From Escallonia rubra (taxonomy: Eukaryota > Streptophyta > Magnoliopsida > Escalloniales > Escalloniaceae): a stretch of 64,000 bases of DNA. The stretch's first letter is position 1, and the number at the start of each line of letters is the position of its first letter. Under the pieces are notes generated by a model. It was not told where the DNA came from. It ran no database searches and worked only from the letters and a program-made list of their open reading frames with translations. Where the stretch lies: NCBI GenBank assembly GCA_033065855.1, contig JAVXUO010001813.1, positions 186,001 to 250,000 on the forward strand, read 5' to 3'. Shown here one piece after another: positions 37,317 to 50,400 of this stretch. The position numbers and the translations under genes were made by a program.

Positions 37317-37717
37317 TTAGTTTCTCAATTTATTTGCAAATTTGTATGATAGGCAAGTTATTGGAGCGTGATTATCCACACTTATTTTGGACACCATGTG
37401 TTGTGCATTGCATTGACTTGATCTTGAAGGACATATTTAAGTTACCTAAAATGAAGTCAACATTTGAAAAGACTCTTGCTTTGAACGATTACATATATAA
37501 TCGCTTGGGTATTGTAAACTTGTTAAGAAAATTTGCAAAAAAAGAGTTGCTTAAGCCTGACAAAACGAGATTTGCAACTGCCACTATTATTTTGTCAAGG
37601 ATTCATGAAGAGAAAAATAACTTGAAAAAAATGTTTACGTCGGAAGAAATGTTTACGTCGGAAGAGTGGGCCAATAACAAATGGTCAAAGGAGCTACAAG
37701 GCAAAAGAGTGGCAAAA

Positions 37718-38782
37718 ATAGTATTAGGGCTAATTACACATATGTCCCTGAGGTTAGGGGGTAATTACAGTCAAGGACACTAAGTTTCAAAATGTAACAT
37801 ACGTGACCAAAAAAAGTATCACTTTTATCCAACTGTTAGGATTCCGTCCAAAAAGTGTAATTTTCATCATTACGTATTTTGAAAATGGCAATACTGTCAA
37901 ACCCTGAAATTAAGAACCTAATTTGAAAATTAGGGTTTTGAAACCTTAAAATTAGGGTTTCAAAACCCTAAATTTCAAATTAGGGTTTCTATCTCCAAAT
38001 CTGATCTCGTCGCCGGCAGCCTAAGCCTCTTCCCTCACCCCACGCCGCTGGCGGCCTCTCTCGGCCCACCATTCGGTATACTCGCCCCACCCCACCACAC
38101 CGGCAAGCCCCTTGGCAAACCCACCCCACCACGCCGGCAAGCCCTTTGGCAAACCCATACTGCTGATACGCCGCCAACAAGCCCCTTGACAAACCCACGC
38201 CGTTGAGACACCGCCGGCAGCCCTTTCTCACTCTAAACCCCATTTCAATTCAATTCAGTAATTCAATTCAATTCAACGGAATGGTCGTCGTCATTTCTTG
38301 GGCGATGGGGGTCTTTGAGCGATGATCGGCGTCCGACTCGAGGAGATGAGAGAAAGTTGTGCGGCGACGGAGGAGGGGGAGGGTGGTGCGGTGGCCAAGG
38401 AAGGGGGAGGGGGAGGGTGTTGCGGTGACGGGGATGGGGTCAGTGATTGTAGCGACGGGGTGGGTGGGGGGTGACCGGGGGAGGGATGGCTTGGGGGGCC
38501 GCGAAGGGCAGGGGTGTGGGTGGCGGCGAAGTGGATGGGGAAAGGGTGGGGGAAGAGAGAGAGTAAAAAAAATTTAGGGTTTTTCTTTTCTAAAAAGAGA
38601 CAATGGCATTTAAAAAAATAACTTTCTAACATAAGGGCAATAAAGTCATTTTGTTAAAACCGTTACAATTTTTAGGGTTCCGTTTGGTCAATGGACACAA
38701 GTGTAATTTGTCCAAACTATTGTCCTTGTCTGTAATTACCCCAAAACCTCAGGGATATATGTATAATTAGCCCATAGTATTA
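37718..38782. mobile_element. Non-autonomous Mutator-like element, 1047 bp, inside the hAT transposase
   Basis: The element is 37727-38773, with ends GGGCTAATTACAC and TATAATTAGCCC as in the member at 10816-11995. Flanks ATAGTATTA at 37718-37726 and 38774-38782 are a perfect 9-bp duplication. The host exon reads straight across the site (KRVAKIVL then LMPSFWNNVVYTLKV), so the insertion was clean. The inside holds CCCTAATTTGAAA repeats, a 5' half rich in GCCGGCAAGCCCCTTGGCAAACCC-like repeats and a GGGGGAGGG-rich right half; no transposase. Confidence 0.9.
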
Positions 38783-40271
38783 ATGCCTTCATTTTGGAAT
38801 AATGTTGTATATACTTTAAAGGTAGCATGCCCTCTTATTCCGGTACTTAGATTGGTTTATGGTGAGAAAAAACCTCCAATATGATACATTTACAAGGCTA
38901 TGGATAAAGCTAAAGATGCTATTGCAAGTGCTTTCCAAGGGAACGAGTTGAAGTACAAGGAGATTTATGAGATCATTGACAGTAGATGGAGTGTTCAACT
39001 CCATCGTCCTTTGCAATCAACTTGTTATTTCTTGAACCCATAGTACTATTACTCTACGCCAGACATTGAGAGTGATGAAACGGTTATGACGGGTTTGTAT
39101 GATTGCATTCAAAGGTTGAACCCTGATATGACAATACAAGATGTAATTGACACTGAGTTGAGTAAGTATAAGAGAGCGGATGGTCTATTTGGGAATTCCA
39201 TGTCAAAGAGGATGAGAGATAGAAAAGCACCAGGTACTATTTTTTTGTTTTGTTTTATAGTACTTATTATAATGCATGAATTAATGAATAGTCCTTATTA
39301 GTTTTGCAATTTTTATGTATTGAACAGCGGAATGGTGGGCTTGGTATGGGTCATCAACGCCTCACTTGCAAAATTTTGCAATAAAGGTTTTGAGTCTCAC
39401 TTGTAGTGCTTCTGGCTGTGAACGTAACTGGAGTGTTTTTTGAGCATGTAAGTTCAAGTTACAATTTACTAGTAAAGTTTTACGCAAAAATTAGTATTAA
39501 TTTCGTACGCAATGACTATTGATCAATTTGTACACTGTACTTTACAGCTTCATAGCAAAAAAAGGAATAGGCTTGAACAAAGTCGCTTGAATGATTTGGT
39601 GTTTGTGAAATACAATAGAGCACTAAACCGACGATACAATTCACACGACACAATTGATCCTATTTTATTCGATGATATCGATGAAAGTAATGAGTGGTTG
39701 CTTGGGAGCCTAATGAAGATGCAGACGAAGACGGTGACAACGTGTTTGAAAGTGACCCTTTAGGTGGCACGAAGCCGAACTACCATTCAATGTCAACAAC
39801 AAGAAGTGTAAGACCGTCATCAGATAGGGCTGCCACGTCAAGTAGATCTACTCCTTCAGTTAACCTGGTAAATGAAGAATATGAAGTTGATGATGAATCT
39901 CTACCAGATTTGGAGCCTATGATTCCATTTGAAGAAAACATCGCTGCCTTGACGCTTAGCAATGATGAAGACGGTGGGTTATGTTCACTTAGAATTTAGA
40001 GATTTGTTATTTTTCATTGGATTTAAGACTTTTCTAATGTGGAAGCTTGTTAAATTATGATGTTATGGAATTTGAAACGTTTTCTAGTGTTTGGAAGGTT
40101 GTTAATTGTCATGTTCAGATTTTTTTTTACTTAATTTTATTATTTTAATGCACTATTATTTATTTATTTATTTTTATTTATTTTAATATTGCACCTCGCT
40201 TCGAAAAGGCGCGCGCCTTCACCTTGCGCATAGGCTCCAGGGATCTTGCCTTTAATAACACTGTTTGTTAT

Positions 40272-41199
40272 TCTGATCGTTCTTCCACTAAGAGGTCAAA
40301 AATTACTTATACCAAAGTTAGGATGGTTTCTTTTAGTCAAGAACTTTTTGTATCAATCGTGCAGACAAGATAGCGCATGTAATTACTAATTTTTGGCTAG
40401 CCGTTGACAATCTCTTATTAATTTTTTTCCTCCCATTTTTTCTTGTTTCGTTATTTTTTTTTCCAAATTCTTTTAACTCCAAATTTCAATATCCTAGGTA
40501 TGCAATTTTGCAACACCATATTGGGTTTGAAACCAAAACCCTAAATGAATAAGCTCCATGAGTAGTGTATACTCTTACTTATGTCACGCTTTGCTAGGTA
40601 AAATATCACTTTTTCTTATTATGTTACACAAATAAAGAAATACGGAATATTATTTAACAAGTATTCCTAATAGAAAGCTATTTAGTATTCTAATACTTTT
40701 TAAGCACCCTTTTGTTATGATTACAGCTACCGTAACATCAACAACAACATAACGTACTTATATGCAAAATATTTATCCTATTTTTATAGTTTTTGTCACA
40801 ATATTTATCGTCTTTTCATAATAAAATTTTGGTGTATAGTAAGGAGTTTTAACTAGTTTATTTATTTAAGTGTTGATAGTAAGGAGTTTTAACTAGTTTA
40901 TTTAGAAATTCAAATAGTTTATTTATTTATAAATATAATCATAACTTTATCAATAACTCAAAAGCTCACTTTTCCCCTTTTTTCCCCTGTCTCGCTCAAA
41001 ATTCACATACGGATACGGCCTTGCCTGTGCCCTGTCTAGACGTTGAATCACCTTAATTTCTAAGATAAAGGTGGGCGTTAAAGTAGAAAATCGACTGTTC
41101 TTGTAGGAGTGATTTCGGCATGAGTGAGTTCGGTTAACCCAGGAACATGTAATGGGAGTATTATGCTGACAATAGTGTGTGAACTTTGGAAGGAACAAA
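40272..41199. other. Intergenic region upstream of the GTF3C2-like gene
   Basis: AT-rich DNA between the hAT element and the gene. A 28-bp segment TAGTAAGGAGTTTTAACTAG plus eight bases is repeated at 40837 and 40877 (period 40). The gene promoter and 5' UTR must lie here; 40920-40945 has TATA-like sequence (TTTATAAATATAA), and a C/T-rich stretch follows at about 40970-40990. I cannot fix the transcription start. Confidence 0.5.
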
Positions 41200-41474
41200 A
41201 TGGAAGAAGCGATTGTGGTGGATGTGAACGCTGCAGTTGGAGAAGAATCGAGACGAGAGCAACCGGCTGTTGCCGGTGAAGGAGGCTCTACGGCGCCAGT
41301 TACTGCAGACAACCACGGTGAATGCCCGCCGGAGATTAAAGTCTCACTGTTTGACGAATCGGTCGAGAACCACTTCAAAGCCGTCGATACGATTTCCGAG
41401 CTCTGCGGTGAGGCAGAGGGCGAACTCGACCAGGCCGAAATCGCGCGCTTGTCCTCCTCCGTCACGTTTCTGAG
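41200..41474 (+). CDS. GTF3C2: GTF3C2-like exon 1 (residues 1-91)
   Basis: Start codon and an acidic N-terminus (MEEAIVVDVNAAVGEE; ISELCGEAEGELDQAE). It ends TTTCTGAG before the donor GTAATT, phase 2, and joins exon 2 to give FLREWRHFNY. A reading frame in the second register (41237-41473) is a shadow. Confidence 0.85.
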
Positions 41475-44400
41475 GTAATTCGCTATCGTGACTGCGCGAG
41501 TGCAAAGCTCCAATTTTTTACTAGTTCCGACAAAATACTTGTCATGTCATTATATATTTGCGTGCGGGGGGTGTGTGTGTCTAATTTTGACTAAATGGCT
41601 GTGTAGCTTCTTCGTATGTGCTGTTTGGATCGTCAACCTCTAATTCTGATATACTAACGCAGTCTAGTTGGACAAAAATGCATGTCATCTTGATTTTGTG
41701 CATTGTGTGTATGCGTGTGTGAGAGTAGGTGTGAGGGTGTGTAGATATTGTTGTCAAGCTTTCTAGAGTTAATATACATTGTTTAGATCTTCAAAGCCCA
41801 ATGTCAGGAATGCCTGTCATTTGGATTTTCTGGGTATTGAAAGTGATTGAAGTGTGATCGATTGCTTAACAATTCATTTCACCTTGAATAAGTGCAAATT
41901 GCCAACAAAGTATTATATAATAGTCAAACTGAATTTCTGAATTGCTTATTGTGATATGTGTTTGTTTCACTTGCTTGCCAAGAAAAGAAAGAAAGTTGCT
42001 TTTTTCTTTCTACTACCTTGCTGCCTGCTGTAGTTGTGAAAAACTCAACAGGCTTGACGTCGCTCTAGCTTTTTGCATGTTGAGTGATTGAACTTGACAT
42101 TCAATATTCTGAAGCTGATATTTGTTACTGTTAGTAAACACCTTGTTTTGATCGTGTAGATCCATGAACAATCCTTTGCGGGATTGTGATATTATAGAAA
42201 GGTTTTGAAGATTCTGCAACCCATGGAAATGTGGAAACAACTTCGGAGATTTTATGTCTTGTATGGCTTACTGTTGGCTTGTTCAAAGACTTTTTTGACT
42301 TTACATTGAATGGATGGATATAGGTCAGGTTAACACACAGCGTAAAACATAGTCACATCTCATGAGCATTAATCTTAACAAAATTTGGTAGAAACGTACT
42401 GGAGAATATGTGCTTCGCTAGGGAGGGAGTGTTTGCTTTTGACTTTCCAGTCTTGTCATTTTTCTTGCCTATTTTTAATTAAAGCTGTTAATATTCTGTG
42501 AATACTAAGCCACAGCTTTGTGTGTGTGCAGGGAATGGCGGCATTTTAATTACCAACCAAGAGTTGTTCATTTTTCTTGCCAAAGTGAAAGTCAACAGGG
42601 GAAAGTTGTTCTCGGGGGGACAACCTTACCTCAATTTTCAGCTGCAACTGTTCCTAAGGTACATGACTGGAAGATTTTAGTTGTAGTTGCAAATTGAGCT
42701 TACAAAACATTGGGGTATTACCTACTATGTTTGATAATTTGGGTTGGATATTGATGCAGATGGAAGGACAAAGTGGGAACACAATATCACCAGAGTCCAG
42801 GTGTGTCTACGAAGTTTACATTTAAATGGTTAAACTCTAGTCTCCCATCTTTTCTTTTCTTCTCCTTGTCTTCTATTTCAGCAACCTGTGGTGTCGACTG
42901 TATTGTGAAATGAACAAAAGTTCTTGCGCTGATGTTCTCTTGACCCTAAACTTATGGTCATGTCTTCATTGTAGGGGTCATTTTGTGCATGCATTTCGTG
43001 TTTGTGCGCTGTTTTGTCTGTGTTAGATAGTTTTGTGGATTTGTTGAATCTTCGAAATATTGATTCAAACTGCTATGAAGTGACATAATTGTTGTATGAA
43101 TCCCTTCCACGCGTTAGAAATCTGGAACTTTCTTAATTTGAATGAATAATACTAGGATTATGATGCATATGATCTTACGGTTACTATCATCTATGTCCAA
43201 CCAGCTCGTCGTAATGAATCTTTGTTAAGGTTCCTATCATCTATGTCCAACTTGTCTCATCATAATGAATCTTACACTGGGTAGGGCCTGGAGCATTATA
43301 CTTTTCTCAGCACAAAGTGCCTGATATTTCCTACCGCTTTGCATTCCCTGGTTGCATTTACCAAAATGACGCATAACGGACAAAGTAATTAGTAACTGAA
43401 CCGGACTTCCTTGTAAATCATTCGTGTAAAAGCTGTCAATTTGTCAAGAACCAGATCGTTGACTATCAAGGTCCCTCTCAGAAAATTGGGTATTTGCTGA
43501 TATTGATAGAAGATCTGCGCGTTTTGGGTGGCTTCATCTCTGAATGTGAGGATGAGAAGCAAATTGGCCTTGGCTCTCTAACACTCTCAGCTGTATAAGC
43601 CTTTTCTTCTTTCCTGTTACTCAGGACCCGGAGGGGGAAAGGGAGGGAGGGAGGGCGTTGATTCTCTACAAACCTTGGCCAAGATGTCCATTCTTTTCAA
43701 CGGCGAGGGGCCAACCTCCACACAGTCACGATAACAAGAAATCTTATTGAAAGAAGGCCCATTAGCACCCTTCCTCCAGACAGAAAGAGATTCCTTCCTG
43801 TACTAGTGGTGAAGAATGGTTGCATGCCATGGAAGGTGTAGGAGGGAGGGAGGGAGGAAGAGGGAGGGAGTTGATTCCTTTTTATGGTTTACAATTTTTG
43901 GATATGTTTATGACATATGTTTGCACTCAAACTAATATAGTGTTTACTCGTTTTCCTACTTTCTAAACCTTTAATTTGCTTAACTTGATGGAACATTTGC
44001 AATCAAAATCATAGCATACTCGTACCTCTCGGTCATTTTCTTGAATACAAACTACATAGCTGTAGGTAATCCTGATAAGTAAACATGTATGATAAGTATA
44101 TGATAAGTCGTGAGAACGTCCGTAATGGTGCCATTTTGATGTGTAGGCCAGTGTGTTTGCCTGTACGCTATTCATAACTATGAGTCTATGACCTGTCTCT
44201 GCGTGTCAGATCATACCTTATTGAAGAATGTTCTGTTGTGTGGCTGGGTGGTGTCATGCCACGTATCAGTTTCCTTCCTAGATACATAGTACCCTACACA
44301 ACATTGCCATGCCACTACAGTTCGCGTGAATAGTCTGGGTGTACTTGGTTACAATGAGACCTTCCAGAAAGAATGCATGTAAGAATGGAAGTGCAGACCA

Positions 44401-47400
44401 TTGTATATGCCAACCATTTTAGAGTTCATGAGTTATTCACATACTTCTCTCAAGAGATTTGAAATGCAAAAGTATTGGGTGTTCTATGCTGGTTTAGCAG
44501 TATCAAATATATCAGCAAACTCAGTTCCTTAAAGCTTCTCGTGCTATGACTTTCTTTGTACTTTCATAAAGCACCATCAGGCGGTGGTGGCTCAGGTATA
44601 TGGGGATATGGGAACTGGGTTTGGAGCCCTCGGCTTATCTCCCAATGAGAATAGCACATGGACAGGGGCACCTGGTCATTTGAACAAGATATGGTGTAAC
44701 ATTGGTAGAGGCCAACTCGCATATGGAAAGGGTGACCTGGCGTTTTGAACAAGAATTGGTGTTATATTGCTAAAAGCCAGGTCTAATTGCTTATACCCAT
44801 CTTTTCAGTTACAGCATTCACTTGCTGATTGGTTTGGCACCATTACCGTGTCTTTGCCTTGTCATCTTGAAAGTTGAAACACAGCCACATATCAATTTTT
44901 GGGGGTTCTACCCATGACCTTTGTATCGTTAATGCTCTTGGAATCAGAGTTCTGGTAGGACTTTAAGCATTTGTTTTCTTATCTTAAACATTATATGATA
45001 TGTTGATGGTGTGCTAATTGGTACTTTATATGCCTTTAGACAGATCCTATGCTGCCTATCTAAGGGTTGTAGATCTAGATTCTATATTGTATCTAATTAG
45101 GTCTTGTTGCAGCAAAGATTTTGTGATGTACGTTGGAGGCTCCGTCTGGGCGTTGGATTGGTGTCCTAGAGCTCATGAAATATCCGAATGCGACATTAAA
45201 ACTGAGGTATTTGTCTTAATTGTAACTTTATTTCTTTCGTTTATTGAAGGTTAATAATTAAAAGATCTCTATTCAGAATTAAGTGTTTGCCATTTGCTGG
45301 ATCTTTCCTCTTTCATTTATTGATTTCGCAGCGCTATTTTTGATCTTATCAAATGCATTTTGCAAGTAGAAAAGCACCAAGGCGGTCTTTTGTTCCTTTC
45401 AAATTGTTCGTTTTTCTAGTGGTCCATACAGCCTAGCAAATCTAACCTCCGATTCATCGGTGGATGCCTGTGACTTAATGGGATTGAGTCTTTTACGTTC
45501 CACTATTTTGGCCAAAGTCTTTTCTGAATCTAAAACAATATTCCAGAGCATACATGGTCCAGTTGGAAAATATGAGATGTTTAGTATGAATCTGCCTTTT
45601 GAATAAACTTATGCTCACAGATGAAGAATCTCTTTAGAGCATCTTTGTTCAGTCAAGCCAAGAAACCAATTCAGAAAATAAACCAGTGTAAAGAAATGCA
45701 TACATAGAGACAATCACATAGAGATGCATACATATATGTTCCCATACATATGTATATATAAGAGGGAGGGAGGGTCTTAGTTTAGATTATAACCCCTCAA
45801 GTCTCTAGTAAATAACAACAGCGCATCATCTAACCGTTGGTGGAGAAATACATGCAAAAACACACAAAGAAAAGTACGTATTGGTAATTGAGAAGCCACA
45901 ATGGTTTCCCTTACATTAGAGTAGACGATTGTATTTTCTGGATGGCCTTTGAAGTTGCTATCTTTTAATAGATGCATAATATCCTAGGCATGACACAAGT
46001 GGAGCTGATGCAAACCTTCCAGCTCAGCCACCAATTTCTGTTCTAACTTCATTCAGTTCGGAGATCGTATGGTAATTGCAGTACAGTTCATTGTACCAAA
46101 AAAATTGCAGTACAGTTCATACATCTCTCGGGGTGGGTTTTTGGCGGGGGGTGGGGGAGATAAGCAGTGTTCAACTATCTAGGGTTGCTTTACGCAGTTC
46201 CCTTTTTAAATGTGGTTATTTGTAAACTGGTAATGACCCCGTTCTAAAGGTGTTGATGTACAACCTGATGATAAAGATATTACATATGTAGATATTTTAG
46301 ATCAATTTGATCAGCGTTTAGTTTTTTCTCCTGATTTTATATACATATCAGAATAGCAATCATCATACCTTTGCTATATTTTGGTGTGAAAACTTTTAGG
46401 TGATTTTCCTCCGACGTGGATAACTTCAGACTTATCAAATTAATTTTTTTTTCTCTCATAGTTGCCCAGAGTGGGGGCACTATAGGAAGGAATCATCAAG
46501 ATTATTTTCAAATATATTTACAAGAATTTCTAGTTTATTAGCTCGTGGCTATATTGCTTGATTGTGACTCTGTTACTTGTAATTATGACCAATGTGCTTA
46601 TACATTTTACCTTATACAATTCAATGATTCATGATAATGTTTGTTTTTTGACCTCATAGTATATTGCGGTTGCTGCTCATCCTCCTGAATCTTCATATCA
46701 CAAGATTGGGGCACCACTATCTGGGAGAGGTGTCATCCAGATTTGGTGCCTATTCAATGTTTGTGCCAAAGAGGAAGATGCGCCTCTTCAGGGGAAAAAG
46801 AAGCCCAAGCGAAAATCCTTAATTGATGAAAGAATAAAAATCAAATCGACTGGACCAAAGAAGGCAAGAGGGAGACCTAGAAAGACGCCAGTAAACGAAA
46901 CTACTGATAACAGTAAATATGTGCAAGCTCTGTCTGATCAGCTCCCTGAAGATTCTTCCACACTGCTTCCTGCAGATGAGGGTTCCAGAGATACACAGGA
47001 ACAATCTACAGAAAAAGAGGCTGGTAGAAAACGTAGCAGGACAAGTCAAGAAGTGTCTGAAGTGCAACAAGAAGATCCTTGTAACAATGATATAGCAGTG
47101 GCCATATCGACCCAACCTCGGAAGGCAAGAGGGAGACCTAGAAAGAAGCCAGTAAATGAGTCTGTTGGTACCTTAGATTGCTCTAATCCTTGTGTACAAG
47201 CTCTTGCTGTTCAATTCCAGGGTGCATCAGAGACAAAACAAAATCCCAGCAACGGTGAACCAGTAGACAACTTAGTAGCTCAAACTCAGAAGAGAAAAGG
47301 GAGAGCTATAGAGAAGCGAACAAATGAATCTATTGGTAACTCAGATTGCAGCAGTCATTTTGTGCAAGCTCTTGCTCAATTCCCCGAGGGTTCATTAGTG

Positions 47401-50400
47401 CCAAAAGAAAATCCGAGCAACAATGAGACAGCAAAGGTCATAAGTCAACCTCAGAAGCGGAAAGGGAGACCTAGAAAGAAGCTGATAAATGAATCTACAG
47501 ATAATTTTGGTGTTCAAGCTCTTGCTGTTCAACTTCCTGAGGGATCATCAGAGCCAAAAGAAAATCTAAGCAATGTATCAACTCAACCTCAGAAGCGAAA
47601 AGGGAGACCTAGAAAGAAGCCTGTAAACGAATCTGTAGACGATATTTGTGTGCAAGATCTTGTTCAAATCCCTGAGGGTTCATCAGAGCCAAAGGAAAAT
47701 CTCAGCAATAGTGAAACAGTAGAGGTCACATTAACTCAACCCCAGAAGCAAAAAGGGAGACCTAGAAAGAAGCCAATAAATGAATCTATAGGTTACTCAG
47801 ATAGCAACAATCATGTGCAAGCCTTTGCTATTGAATTCCCGGAAAGTTCATCCAAATTGCTTCCTGGAGATGCGATTCCTGCTAATACCAGTGAACAAGT
47901 TGCCAAAAGAAAAACAGGTAAAATACGGGAAGGTTCTAAGCTAGGAGTGTCAGAGAATTCTTTGGTGACAACTTCAGAGCCTAGAAGGTTGAAAGACAAG
48001 GCAAGTGTAAGAGCTAATGTTCCTGATAACAGCCCGCCTTTATTAGCACAAAATGAGAACGACGAATATTTCGTTTTGAATCAGGAGAATCCGTCAACAA
48101 GTGGACGGGTTTCCATGGGGTCATGGGAGAAAGCTGCCAATGAATGTTCCTTTAAAACTTATCCGGCTAGATGTTCTATTCCTGAAGATGTTGCCTTGCC
48201 TAGACTTATGTTGTGCTTGGGTCACAATGGAAAAGTTGCTTGGGATGTAAAATGGAGGCCTTGTGATGTTGTTTGTGGTACAGATTCCAAGCATAGAATG
48301 GGCTATCTTGCTGTATTGCTTGGAAATGGAGCACTTGAAGTGTGAGATTCCTTTTTCACTTTTGTTTTCGGTTTAAAGTTTTGACCAATTCTTTTCCTCA
48401 GATCTTAAATTTTGTCTGACAATGGTTAAGGATCCAGTCTTGAGCTGTTTATAAGAAACTTATCTATTTAGACTCTTGAAGAAACAACTGGCAGAGATTG
48501 AAAACGATTGCAAATTGGTAATCATATAGCAAAGAAGATTGTTTAAGGACCGCTAAGCTGTAGAATGACGAACCTTGTCTTGTCAATCAATGATCCCACC
48601 CATATACAGTTTCGATCGAACTTATAGGATGTGTTCTGCGCCAGCTGTCTTGGGCACTGTAGGGTGGAAAATATAACATCTTAAACCTCCAGTATAGCCA
48701 AAGCTCATAGCAGTTGCTTGGCACAAGTGCTGGGTGCTGATATGTGCGCAAGTGTTGGGATACTAAAAAATATTTATATCCATTATGCCTTTTCGTCTTT
48801 TATTCGTAAGATAAACTGTTGCTTTGCTACTTATATTGTTCAACATAAGCTTCACTTATCTCGGAAACTAAGAAACAATAAGATGGTACTTGCTAAGGTT
48901 TTATATAGGACGGAATTGACTTTCTGAGAGACTTGAGAAGTTATGGCATTTGCGCCTTCTTTATTCTATATATGGCATAATAAACTTTTGAAAGTGTTGG
49001 TAACCACTTTATTGACCTTAGTATATTTTTTTGAGCATCTTTTGTCTTTCACTTAATGAGTTTGTGACCCCGAGGTTTACATCATTGTAAAGTTCATCAA
49101 GATTTTCTTATCTTCAGTAAGTCTTTTTAATTATTGTCTTTGCTCGAGATTCGCACTCGTTTTTGACCTTTCAGTGGGACTACATATATTATTCTGCTCT
49201 TAATATTCGAACTCAATTTGCCCAATTTGGTTCCTTGAGGTTTTAATTGCCAATCTCAATAAGAATCTTCTTCCACACGTTTTTCAGTGAAACATCAGTG
49301 TGTGCTTAAGATATACGTGGCAAGTCTTATCTTTCATCAATATCGTAGTCCCATATGTATTTCTTGGTAGCTTTTGTCATCATATGCCATATTGACATCT
49401 TTTATTTGCCATTTTCCTCCTTGTCATTTTTTGGTTTCGTTTGAGTATATGTATTGCATACTCTGTTTGCCATCTATGGTTTGAAACTTCCCACTTAGTT
49501 TGTGTCAACGAGTCTCCTTTTTCTTTTAAGGAAAGTGATATATCCTTCAAAGATATAGAGGCCTAGTGCCAAAAAAGGAGTCACTATTGAAAAGAGTTCC
49601 CTCCATATGTGTACATGTGTATATTTGAACATAAGCTAGTATATATATTGATTGCACTGGCAACATAGCTAAATTGCCAGCGCCAATCTGGCGTTCACTT
49701 AGCATCAGGGACGGCCCAAATCGTGTTTGTTTCTGCATCTCTAGACCATCTGCACCATTATTGAGCGGATTGAGTTTTTTTTTACTTTTATGCCCCTGCT
49801 GTTAGTCGTATTCCTTTTCCAATTGCCTCCTTTCTATCTCTATGCATCTCCACAAATCTTCGGCAAGATTTTGATTCCAAGAATTTTTGATTGCTCCAAA
49901 TTCAAAGAACTGATCTCTCGTTCAGTCTCCTTCTATTGCACCGTATCTATTCTTGCATCCACTTCAACCGCTTCCATCCTTTGATACAACTTTAACTGCA
50001 GTGCACAGTGAGGAGGTGAAGGTGGTGGAGATGTGTATTTGAATTTCAATTGGAAGTTGGGTTTTGCATTGAAGTGGGTATACTGTGGAAATTGTCTGTT
50101 TCGATTGGAAGTGGGGGTTGATTTAAATTGGTATTCAGTGTTGATTTGATGGGTATTCTCATTCCTTTTTTGATTTCACACAAACTTTAATAGCTGCTGC
50201 GATTATGACCGTAAGTTTGTAGAAAATCGTGTGATTGTGGCTGTTAATGTTTGGTGGTGACCGTCGAAGTGAAGGTTTTAAAAACCATGCTGGGAAATTG
50301 CGTGTGTGGTTGGTGTAATTCAGACTTGGATGGAGGATGGTGCATATTGGTAGTTTGTTTGCATAAACTTTCAAGGCAAAACAGAGGCAGGAGAAAGAGG

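Larger units (their letters stand above)
35517..39999 (+). pseudogene. hAT transposase (BED finger, DUF659, hAT dimerisation domain), broken
   Basis: Order of parts: a BED zinc-finger piece (DPAWKYGRTTNPSD, about 35540-35680) that breaks off after the first cysteine pair region; an acidic linker; a DUF659-like segment (35881-36438: IGCSIMCDGWKG, LESVDASEHLKTGD, VTDSASNN); an intron from 36439 to 37352; a core exon from 37353 (WTPCVVHCIDLILKDIF, LLKPDKTRFATA) that continues after the inserted Mutator-like element; RWSVQLHRPL and a helical part to about 39230; and the C-terminal dimerisation domain (WYGSSTPHL, LTCSASGCERNWSVF, KKRNRLEQSRLNDLVFVKYNRAL) at 39328-39710. Breaks include a frame change near 36245, a stop near 38878 and one after WSVF. 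An 18-bp duplication at 37631-37666 repeats MFTSEE. In the living family this enzyme cuts and moves the element. Confidence 0.88.
34247..40271 (+). mobile_element. hAT-superfamily transposon with both ends and 8-bp target duplication
   Basis: The element itself is 34255-40263 (6009 bp). It begins CAGTGTTATAAAAAGC and ends GCCTTTAATAACACTG, an inverted repeat with the CAG start typical of hAT elements. The flanks TTTGTTAT at 34247-34254 and 40264-40271 are a perfect 8-bp duplication, the hAT hallmark. Subterminal DNA is packed with GCGCCTAGG-type motifs on both sides, likely transposase-binding sites. Inside is a decayed BED/hAT transposase gene. Two other elements have inserted in it: a MITE (36515-37316) and a Mutator-like element (37727-38773). 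Without them the element would be about 4.2 kb. Confidence 0.93.

Noticed and set aside
36585-37349. A 254-codon open frame rich in Pro, His and Thr, with long frames in other registers too
   Set aside because: It lies wholly in the GC-rich minisatellite of the MITE at 36515-37316. Several registers on both strands are open over the same stretch, which is a property of the repeat and not of a gene.
47811-47999. Minus-strand frame inside exon 5 of the GTF3C2-like gene
   Set aside because: A shadow of the real coding strand; the plus frame has clear repeats and domain continuity.
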